Below are positions 15,516 to 21,703 of a stretch of 59,256 bases of DNA, in pieces (the first letter of the stretch is position 1; the number at the start of each line of letters is the position of its first letter). Under the pieces are notes generated by a model. That model was not told the DNA's origin. It saw nothing but the letters and a program-made list of their open reading frames with translations, and searched no databases. The translations under genes and the position numbers were made by a program. This DNA comes from Lentisphaeria bacterium (lineage in GTDB: Bacteria; Verrucomicrobiota; Lentisphaeria; Victivallales; Victivallaceae). Location: positions 1 through 59,256 of the forward strand of contig JAFWBQ010000095.1 of assembly GCA_017507125.1 (NCBI GenBank), given 5' to 3'.

Positions 15516-16373
15516 ATGTGTACCGGTAAAAAGAATAAATCAGCTCTTGAACTGATCCTCAGCGATGAGGTTCAATCTCTTCTTGATGATTTTGCTGCTC
15601 TTATTGATGCCCGGGTGACTTTTTTCGGTCCTGACGGAACCCGTATGCGGAGAGGCAAAGAGATGTGCAACAGTGACTTCTGCCGCCATATACAATCCTG
15701 TCCTGGGGGACTTGCACGGTGCAAAGAGATGGATCTTCTCAAACAGCAGGAAGCTGTCCGGAAACGGGATGTGATCCTCTACCGCTGCCATGCCGGTGCC
15801 CATGAGATCGTGGCGCCGGTCTTCATACACGGCAAGTGTGCCGGATTTCTCATGATCGGTCAGTTCCGGGTGGATGATACACTGCCTTCCAAAGACAGCT
15901 CTCTTGACTTCTTTTACCGTCAGCTGCCCAAATTCACTCAGGAAAAACTTTCTGCCATCACCGGATTGTTCCGCACTCTTGTGGACTATATAAGTATAAG
16001 AGAGCTGGCGGTGCTCCAGAGCGACCGCCTGAGGCTGGATATCGACCGTTATATTTCCCAGCACGGCCACGAAGACATCAAATTGCCCGACATGGCAAAA
16101 AAACTTGGTAAAAGTGTCTCTTCCATTTCACAGTTTCTCAGACGGAACTACGGCACAGGGTTCAAGGAACTGCTCATCAACCACAGACTCCATCTGGCAG
16201 AGAGCTTCTGGAAATCCAACCCTGAAGCCACTGTTGCTGAAGCGGCTTTTGCTTCAGGATTTCAGGATCAATTCTACTTTTCAAGACTTTTCCGCAACCG
16301 CAAGGGGATGACTCCGGGGGAATACCGGGAAAAACTCCGCACCGGAGAAGTGGAACGTACCAGTCAGAAATAA
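15516..16373 (+). CDS. PocR-domain AraC-family transcriptional regulator
   Basis: 285 aa. Residues about 10-170 are a PocR sensor domain: DEVQSLLDDFAALIDARVTF, then the Cys-rich CRHIQSCPGGLARCKEMD, then YRCHAGAHEIVAPVFIHGK and FLMIGQFR. Residues about 185-280 are an AraC double helix-turn-helix with the usual second-helix signature (AEAAFASGFQDQFYFSRLFRNRKGMTPGEYR). PocR domains bind small ligands such as diols or, in several cases, cluster-like cofactors through the Cys. Such proteins often control sugar or diol use. No transporter or catabolic gene is adjacent, so the target is unknown. Single gene with its own promoter. Confidence 0.88.
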   Translation: MCTGKKNKSALELILSDEVQSLLDDFAALIDARVTFFGPDGTRMRRGKEMCNSDFCRHIQSCPGGLARCKEMDLLKQQEAVRKRDVILYRCHAGAHEIVAPVFIHGKCAGFLMIGQFRVDDTLPSKDSSLDFFYRQLPKFTQEKLSAITGLFRTLVDYISIRELAVLQSDRLRLDIDRYISQHGHEDIKLPDMAKKLGKSVSSISQFLRRNYGTGFKELLINHRLHLAESFWKSNPEATVAEAAFASGFQDQFYFSRLFRNRKGMTPGEYREKLRTGEVERTSQK

Positions 16374-16446
16374 ATGGCATGCAAAGCGTTTTTTCTTTCC
16401 GGCAGCGTAAAAAAAAAGAAAAATTCGAGTATTAAGCGAATTACTC

Positions 16447-16475
16447 TTGAAATAAAGACAAAACAATGCTATCTT
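16447..16475 (+). promoter_or_regulatory. Promoter for the heptosyltransferase gene
   Basis: TTGAAA (16447-16452), 17-nt spacer, TATCTT (16470-16475). Confidence 0.6.
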
Positions 16476-16524
16476 AAATCCGTTAAACATTTTTTTAAAT
16501 AATATCAAGGACGTTATAAAGATT

Positions 16525-17850
16525 ATGGACAATACAACTATCAGTGTCAATCCCGATCTCAGCAATGATCTCAATATCAATATCGGGACTCCCGCCCCCG
16601 CCCCCGCTGCTGCTCCTGCCGCCGCTCCCCAGAATGCTCCTCAGCAGCCCCAGCAGAAGCAGCCCAGCATCTACGGCGAGATCCCCCAGATCCCCGTTAT
16701 GGATGCTGTAGAGGGGATCAAATTTGACTTCAATGACGGTATCCGCATTCTTTTTCCCCATAACGGCAAAGAGTATCATGTGACCTTCAGTGACATTGAC
16801 ACCGGCATCATCCTTTACAGTGCCGACACTGTTCCGGGGGCCTATGTGACCAGTGTGAAAAAGTTCTACATCAAGTTCCGCCTTATCATCCACGAAAAGG
16901 GGGGCAAGGAGCCTATTTTTACCCACGATTATGATTGCACCGGCAAAGAGGTCATGATCCAGCTGCCTGTGGGAACGCTGGGTGACAGCATCGGCTGGTT
17001 CAGCTATGTGGAGCGGTTCCAGAAAAAACACAACTGCAAAGTCATCTGCGTCATGACCCCCTGGATCGCTGATGTGGTCAAGGAACAGTATCCTGATATC
17101 ACCTTCATCACCACCGAAGAGACCAAAAACTACCGGCCCTATGCCTGCTACTACATGGGACTTTTCTTCCGCGGCGACGTGGATCATCAGCCCATCGACT
17201 TCCGTTATATCGGACTCCACCGTACAGCAGGTTACATTCTGGGTGTGGATCCTGCGGACATTCCTCCCCGGGTGAACCTGAGCGCTCCCCGGCAGATCAA
17301 GGAAAAATATGTCTGTATCGCCGCCCAGAGCTCCAGTCAGGCAAAGTACTGGAACAATCCTTTCGGATGGATCAACGTGGTCAAGTTTCTGAAAGAAAAC
17401 GGCTACCGTGTCCTCTGTATCGACAAGGAAAGTGTCCACGGCACCGGACTCAACTGGAACTTCATCCCCTACGGCGCCGAAGACTTTACAGGCGATATCC
17501 CTCTTCAGGAGCGTATCAATCTCATTAAGGATGCCGACTTCTTCGTGGGACTTTCAAGCGGCTTGAGCTGGCTTGCCTGGTGCTGCAAGGTGCCTGTGGT
17601 GATGATTTCCGGATTCACCCATCCCACCAACGAATTTGAAACCCCCTACCGGGTCATCAATTATCACACCTGCCACAGCTGCTGGAACGATATGAGACTG
17701 GATTTCGACCACTTCGATTTCCTCTGGTGCCCCCGCCACAAGGGTACCGACCGTCACTTTGAGTGTACCAAGCTGATTTCCGCAGAACAGGTGATCACCA
17801 CCATCAAAAAGATCCCCACCTTCCGCGGTAAGGAAGAAGAAGCAAAGTAA
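16525..17850 (+). CDS. Autotransporter O-heptosyltransferase (TibC/BAHT-like)
   Basis: 441 aa. An N-terminal Ala/Pro/Gln-rich linker (residues 22-50) precedes an N-domain and a GT-B glycosyltransferase domain (about 140-440) with VMIQLPVGTLGDSIGWFSY near its start and a sugar-nucleotide site around GLSSGLSWLAWCCKVPVVMISGF. The C-terminal Cys set CHSCWND, WCPRH and FECTKL matches the iron-finger Cys of TibC-type enzymes, which move heptose from ADP-heptose to Ser of self-associating autotransporters. Length and Cys order match this family rather than LPS heptosyltransferases. No autotransporter is in the window, so the acceptor is encoded elsewhere or differs. Own promoter and terminator. Confidence 0.85.
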   Translation: MDNTTISVNPDLSNDLNINIGTPAPAPAAAPAAAPQNAPQQPQQKQPSIYGEIPQIPVMDAVEGIKFDFNDGIRILFPHNGKEYHVTFSDIDTGIILYSADTVPGAYVTSVKKFYIKFRLIIHEKGGKEPIFTHDYDCTGKEVMIQLPVGTLGDSIGWFSYVERFQKKHNCKVICVMTPWIADVVKEQYPDITFITTEETKNYRPYACYYMGLFFRGDVDHQPIDFRYIGLHRTAGYILGVDPADIPPRVNLSAPRQIKEKYVCIAAQSSSQAKYWNNPFGWINVVKFLKENGYRVLCIDKESVHGTGLNWNFIPYGAEDFTGDIPLQERINLIKDADFFVGLSSGLSWLAWCCKVPVVMISGFTHPTNEFETPYRVINYHTCHSCWNDMRLDFDHFDFLWCPRHKGTDRHFECTKLISAEQVITTIKKIPTFRGKEEEAK

Positions 17851-17880
17851 GCTCGCTCTCTTTCTGAAAAAAAACAGAAG

Positions 17881-17927
17881 ACTGCTGCGAATTTCCCCTG
17901 AAAGGATTTTTGCGGCAGTTTTTTTTA
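17881..17927 (+). terminator. Two-tier intrinsic terminator after the heptosyltransferase
   Basis: ACTGCTGCGAA (17881-17891) pairs with TTTGCGGCAGT (17909-17919, two G-T pairs), then T8. A small CCT/AGG stem sits in the loop. Confidence 0.8.
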
Positions 17928-17994
17928 TAAAAAACAGTTTTTTTTTCAAAACCCGTGAAAGAATCACCCCCTTTCCGGCATATATATATAATGT

Positions 17995-18113
17995 AAGGAT
18001 TTTCTGCGGAGTACAGGGGGCTTTTCTGTTCCCGGCGTGTCTCGGCCTTGAAACGCAAGTTTCACGCGCCGGTGCGGGAGGATCTTCCTGTTCTCCGCAG
18101 AAAACTCCTTTTT
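17995..18113 (+). ncRNA. Candidate 119-nt structured RNA, 6S-like
   Basis: TATAAT (17987-17992) ends 2 nt before the first paired base. The closing stem is AAGGA + TTTTCTGCGGAG (17995-18011) with CTCCGCAGAAAA + TCCTT (18093-18110, one bulged C), 17 bp, continued by ACAGG/CCTGT (18013-18017, 18087-18091). Then comes a symmetric 14/14-nt bubble (18018-18031 and 18073-18086), CCGGCG/CGCCGG (18032-18037, 18067-18072) and an apical TGAAAC-GCAA-GTTTCA hairpin. T5 (18109-18113) follows. A single long hairpin with a central open bubble is the plan of 6S RNA, which binds sigma70 holoenzyme, but this is shorter than most 6S RNAs (150-200 nt). No ORF overlaps it. Confidence 0.55.
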
Positions 18114-18130
18114 GCACCAAATGGGCGGAC

Positions 18131-18159
18131 TTGATAAAAACAGATTCCGGGTGTATATT
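18131..18159 (+). promoter_or_regulatory. Promoter for lysK
   Basis: TTGATA (18131-18136), 17-nt spacer ending GGGTG, TATATT (18154-18159). Gives an untranslated leader of about 205 nt. Confidence 0.65.
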
Positions 18160-18165
18160 ATAAAA

Positions 18166-18371
18166 TGTATATTTAGAGGCAATTTCAAAACTCCTCAAAA
18201 TTGTCAAAGCGCCCTCGCTTCGATCTGATAAAGGGAGCGTTTTCGGCTGTTACCTTGCGGGTAGCAGCCTCAAACTACCCTTTACAGCTCTTTGCGAATG
18301 ACATCTTTGCCATTTTTTGAATGACTTTTGAAATTACCTCATTTTGAAATTTCAACACGGAGTCAAAAGTT
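18166..18371 (+). promoter_or_regulatory. Structured 5' leader of lysK
   Basis: Hairpins seen: GGCAATTT/AAATTGTC at the 5' end; AAAGGG/CCCTTT (18230-18235, 18278-18283) enclosing GGCTGTTACC-TTGCG-GGTAGCAGCC (18245-18269); and TTGAAATT/AATTTCAA just before the gene (about 18330-18357). CCCT (18212-18215) can pair with AGGG (18232-18235) instead of the enclosing stem. No T run, no T-box sequence and no lysine-riboswitch core were seen. Regulation through alternative structures is possible; the ligand is unknown. Confidence 0.4.
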
Positions 18372-19946
18372 ATGCATTGGTCCGAAAAGATCGCCCGGAA
18401 CCTTATTGAGCGCAATCCGGAAAAAAGCGAATATGTATGCGCTGCCGGTATCAGTCCTTCAGGTTCCGTCCACATCGGCAACTTCCGGGATATTGCCACC
18501 AGCTTCTTTGTCTGCAAGGCTTTGCAGAAATTGGGCAAAAAAGCCAAACTGCTCTTTTCATGGGATGAATTTGACCGTCTCAGAAAAGTTCCTGTCAACG
18601 TGGCAAAGGTGACTGAAGGTTTTGAAACCCATATCGGCAAACCCTACACTGATGTGCCGGATCCCTTCGGCTGCTGCGAGAACTATGCCAAACATTTTCA
18701 GAACGAGTTTGAAAAGTCTCTGAAAAAGTTCGGTATTGATGTGGATTTCCGTTATCAGACCGGCTGCTACCGCTCCGGACAGTATTCCAAGTATGTCATT
18801 GAAGCGCTGCAGAAGCGTAAAGAGATCTTTGATATCCTTGATTCGTTCCGTACTCAGGAAAGCACCCCCGAGGAACGGGAACAGTACTGCCCCGTGGGGA
18901 TCTACTGTCCTGTCTGCGGCAGAGATACCACAACAGTCACTGCTATTGCCGACGATTGCCTTTCAGCTGATTACAGCTGCAAGTGCGGACACTCAGGAAA
19001 ATTTGACTTCACCACCGATTTCAACTGCAAACTGGCGTGGAAGATCGACTGGCCCATGCGCTGGCTCTATGAAAAGGTGGACTTTGAACCCGGCGGCAAG
19101 GATCATGCCTCCCCCAGCGGCAGCTATCAGACCAGCCGTGTCATCGCCAAAAAGATCTTCGGATTTGAAGCACCCATGTTCCAGGGATATGAATTTATCG
19201 GCATCAAGGGTGCCACGGGTAAGATGTCCGGCTCCACCGGGTTGAACCTGACGCCTGAAACGCTCCTCAAGCTCTATCAGCCTGAGGTGATCCTGTGGCT
19301 CTACTCCAAGAGTGATCCCACCAAGTCCTTTGACTTCTGCTTTGACGATGAGATCCTGAGGCAGTACTTTGAGTTTGACAAGATGTACGATGCCTACACA
19401 CGCGGAACCGATGATGAATACATCAACAACATCATGGAACTGGTGGTGGATCCTGCCAGACCCATCAAGACTGTTCCCATGGCGCAGCTGGTTTCACTGG
19501 GATCTGTGGTGGACTTCAACCCTGATGTTCTTGAAACGGTCTTCACCAAGATCGGTACGCCCTATGCCAAAGAGGAGTTCCTGCCCCGGCTTGAGCTGGC
19601 GCGTTACTGGCTTGAGGCGTGTGCACCCCAGAACATGAATACGCTCCGCACTGAGAAAGATGTTGAATTTTTCAACACTCTTTCTGCACAAGAGCAGCAA
19701 TCTGTGCGTCTGCTTCACGACTACATCTGCAAAGGGGGCTATACCCTTGATGAGCTGATGGCGTATCTTTATGCCATTCCCCGTGAAGTTTACGGAGAGA
19801 TGGATGACAAAGAGCTTAAAAAGTTCCAGGGCAAATTCTTCCAGAATGTCTACACGCTTCTGATTTCCAAGACCAAGGGGCCCCGGCTCTATCTTTTCCT
19901 CTACGCCATTGAGAAGGAAAAATATCTGCATCTGCTTGAGTTCTGA
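18372..19946 (+). CDS. lysK: Lysyl-tRNA synthetase, class I
   Basis: 524 aa, normal for the class I (archaeal-type) enzyme. It charges tRNA-Lys with lysine. The class I signatures are SVHIGNFRD (HIGH-type) and GKMSGSTG (KMSKS-type). A zinc ribbon is present (YCPVCGRD ... YSCKCGHSG). The C-terminal alpha-helical part (QEQQSVRLLHDYICKGG) recognises the anticodon. Most bacteria use a class II LysRS; class I occurs in spirochaetes, alphaproteobacteria and some PVC bacteria, so this is a lineage clue. GGAG lies 8 nt before the ATG. Own promoter, long leader and terminator. Confidence 0.95.
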   Translation: MHWSEKIARNLIERNPEKSEYVCAAGISPSGSVHIGNFRDIATSFFVCKALQKLGKKAKLLFSWDEFDRLRKVPVNVAKVTEGFETHIGKPYTDVPDPFGCCENYAKHFQNEFEKSLKKFGIDVDFRYQTGCYRSGQYSKYVIEALQKRKEIFDILDSFRTQESTPEEREQYCPVGIYCPVCGRDTTTVTAIADDCLSADYSCKCGHSGKFDFTTDFNCKLAWKIDWPMRWLYEKVDFEPGGKDHASPSGSYQTSRVIAKKIFGFEAPMFQGYEFIGIKGATGKMSGSTGLNLTPETLLKLYQPEVILWLYSKSDPTKSFDFCFDDEILRQYFEFDKMYDAYTRGTDDEYINNIMELVVDPARPIKTVPMAQLVSLGSVVDFNPDVLETVFTKIGTPYAKEEFLPRLELARYWLEACAPQNMNTLRTEKDVEFFNTLSAQEQQSVRLLHDYICKGGYTLDELMAYLYAIPREVYGEMDDKELKKFQGKFFQNVYTLLISKTKGPRLYLFLYAIEKEKYLHLLEF

Positions 19947-19973
19947 AAAAGAGTCTTCTGAACTTTTTCTCAA

Positions 19974-20024
19974 GGGCCGCTGCAAAACCTCAAAATAAGG
20001 TTGACAGCGGCCCTGAAATTTTTT
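19974..20024 (+). terminator. Two-tier intrinsic terminator after lysK
   Basis: GGGCCGCTG (19974-19982) pairs with CAGCGGCCC (20005-20013); inner ACCT/AGGT (19987-19990, 19998-20001); T6 at 20019-20024. Confidence 0.8.
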
Positions 20025-20065
20025 AAAAAGCCTCTCTTCCCTGCGGATCAGGTCAGAGATAAAGC

Positions 20066-20107
20066 AAAAAAAAAAATGCACACTGCATTTTCAAAATATG
20101 CAGTGCA
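20066..20107 (-). terminator. Terminator of the RRM gene
   Basis: Arms 20077-20088 and 20098-20107 share a 7-bp ACTGCAT/ATGCAGT core with a GC extension; on the minus strand a run of eleven T (20076-20066) follows. Confidence 0.7.
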
Positions 20108-20159
20108 CACTTCTTTTGAAACCGGCATTTTGAACCGGTTTCTTCAACGCTTTAACACG

Positions 20160-20423
20160 TCAGCGGCGGGGAGGACGCTCTTCCCGGGGACGGGCTTCGT
20201 TCACAACAGCCTTGCGGCCGCCGATCTCATTGCCGTTGAGGGCTTCAATTGCAGCCTGAGCCTGGGCATCGTCGGGCATTTCAACAAATCCGAATCCCTT
20301 GGAACGGCCGGTTTCACGGTCGCTGACCACGCGGGCGGCGCTCACTTCACCATACTGTTCAAAGATGCCGCGCAGTTCATCCCGATCGACGCTGTAAGGC
20401 AGATTGCCCACATAAATATTCAT
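20160..20423 (-). CDS. RRM-type RNA-binding protein
   Basis: 87 aa: one RNA-recognition motif plus a short Arg/Pro/Glu tail (ARPREERPPRR). RNP2 is IYVGNL (residues 3-8) and RNP1 is KGFGFVEM (42-49), each with the aromatic residues that stack on RNA. Bacterial single-RRM proteins of this type are known in cyanobacteria and PVC bacteria, often induced by cold. AGGAGATC precedes the ATG. A strong promoter about 330 bp upstream gives a long untranslated leader, as in cold-shock genes. Target RNAs unknown. Confidence 0.92.
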   Translation of the reverse strand: MNIYVGNLPYSVDRDELRGIFEQYGEVSAARVVSDRETGRSKGFGFVEMPDDAQAQAAIEALNGNEIGGRKAVVNEARPREERPPRR

Positions 20424-20743
20424 CCTGATCTCCTAAATACTCTTGGATCTGCTCTGCTCCCGTTAGTGAATAACTTGTTGACTGATCCGTATCTCAAACA
20501 CACAACCGGGAAGGGAAAAGCAGACCCGCTGACGAGGCAACCGGCTTTGTGCAGTGAAACCGAATAAAAAACCATCCGACGGAAAATGACAAAGGGATCC
20601 ATGGAATCGATTTTTCAATCTGCCCCCTGTTCCCGGTCATCACCCGTTGCCGGACGGAAATTTTTTTCAATATATTTCCTGAGAAGAGATTTTTCCCTTC
20701 TCAAGTCTTAAATTCCTTAAAAACAGCAACTTTTTATGACTTT
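20424..20743 (-). promoter_or_regulatory. Long 5' leader of the RRM gene
   Basis: From the predicted start near 20743 to the ATG at 20423 is about 320 nt without a convincing ORF. One hairpin is GAGAAG/CTTCTC near 20681-20702. Length and position are like cold-shock leaders; no known motif recognised. Confidence 0.45.
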
Positions 20744-20749
20744 ACTTTA

Positions 20750-20778
20750 ATTATACCTCATAAACATTGGAATGTCAA
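20750..20778 (-). promoter_or_regulatory. Strong promoter for the RRM gene
   Basis: On the minus strand TTGACA (20778-20773), 17-nt spacer, TATAAT (20755-20750): a perfect consensus promoter, the strongest in the window. Confidence 0.8.
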
Positions 20779-20943
20779 GTGATTTATAAAAAAAAATTCA
20801 TTTTTTTTAGTTTTACACTTGTAAAAGTTTTCAAAACTTCTTAATTTTCAATATTTTATCCAGCTGTTTAGCATAATAAAAATACCTTATATAAGGGACA
20901 ATATCCGGGAAAAGGTCAAAATATGGGGACACTATATTTTCCC

Positions 20944-20974
20944 GATAAAAAATGAGCGGGGAATTTTCCCCGCT
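20944..20974 (-). terminator. Terminator of the tail-fibre cassette
   Basis: AGCGGGGAA/TTCCCCGCT (20955-20974) is a 9-bp stem; on the minus strand it is followed by CATTTTTT. It lies 42 bp past the last cassette gene. The rest of 20779-21016 is AT-rich with no gene. Confidence 0.75.
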
Positions 20975-21016
20975 TGAAGTTTTATACCATCTTCAATGAT
21001 TTTCCCGGAAGATTTT

Positions 21017-21247
21017 TTATCCAGTCCGTTGCAGATTTTTTTCCCTGCGGCGGGAGGGAAGAGCAAGAGAACGGAAATGACGGCAGCTTTCAAAGTCCAC
21101 TTTTGATATAAGCTCCTTTCTCAGTTTCTGCTGTCCTTTACGCAGTTTTTCCTGACCGGATTCGATCCGGTTCACCACCCAGCGCATCCCCAGCAGAAAA
21201 CTTCCTGCCACGGCAAGGATCTTTGCCAGTGCATCCAGATGTTCCAT
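21017..21247 (-). CDS. Small membrane/coiled-coil protein (phage cassette), possible holin-like
   Basis: 76 aa. One membrane segment near residues 8-25 (KILAVAGSFLLGMRWVV), then a charged coiled-coil stretch with a repeat (SGQEKLRKGQQKLRKEL) and a basic tail. Small one-helix proteins with charged coils at the end of tail modules are often holin accessory or haemolysin XhlA-like proteins, but no family signature is seen. Starts 8 nt after the 143-aa gene; last gene of the cassette. Confidence 0.55.
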   Translation of the reverse strand: MEHLDALAKILAVAGSFLLGMRWVVNRIESGQEKLRKGQQKLRKELISKVDFESCRHFRSLALPSRRREKNLQRTG

Positions 21248-21255
21248 AACTTTTT

Positions 21256-21687
21256 TTACTCCTTTCCACTGTTGACGGTGCCGTTCCGGAGTGCTCCCAG
21301 ATGCCAGCAGAAAATGCCGAAATGGCGGCAGAGCATACTCAGACGGTACGCCTGAAAGAGAGCTGCATAACGGCGCGGATCATACCAGGCATAATTCAAG
21401 GCTCCCAGAGAACCGTTGGTAAAAAAGCGGTCGTTGGCACGGATGAAATTTTCTTCTGTTCCGTCGGATTCCTCAAAGTCCACGTCGTGGATCAATGCTG
21501 CCGGTTCAAGAGCCGGATGGAGCCGGTTCAGCGCCTTTCTCAAAAAAAGGGGCACGCCCCGGGGCCCGATGCCGTTGCAGATCTTCTGCAGTTCTGCATC
21601 GCTGTAGTTGTCAAGGATCTCACGCCCCTCAAGATGGAGCGTTTCACACTTCTGCCGCAAGGCGGCAATTTCTTCGAGCGTGTACAT
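21256..21687 (-). CDS. Phage-cassette protein of unknown function
   Basis: 143 aa, no signal peptide. Contains a striking motif set: CNGIGPRGVPLFLRKAL, ALIHDVDFEESDGTEENF, then ANDRFFTNGSLGALNYAWYDPRRY. The IHD.DF and ANDRF pattern resembles small phage-encoded proteins (DUF1353-like or phospholipase A2-like folds) in which a His-Asp pair is catalytic. I cannot name the family with confidence. It follows the 750-aa fibre gene by 16 nt, with AGGA 8 nt before the ATG. Confidence 0.55.
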   Translation of the reverse strand: MYTLEEIAALRQKCETLHLEGREILDNYSDAELQKICNGIGPRGVPLFLRKALNRLHPALEPAALIHDVDFEESDGTEENFIRANDRFFTNGSLGALNYAWYDPRRYAALFQAYRLSMLCRHFGIFCWHLGALRNGTVNSGKE

Positions 21688-21703
21688 ATTTCATTTCCTT
21701 ATC

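Noticed and set aside
17995..18113. SRP RNA, tmRNA or RNase P RNA
   Set aside because: No GGTCAGG...GGAAGG SRP loop, no tag ORF and no RNase P core motifs; length also differs.
18181..18371. T-box or lysine riboswitch before lysK
   Set aside because: The GGTGGNACCGCG T-box sequence and the lysine riboswitch core are both absent.
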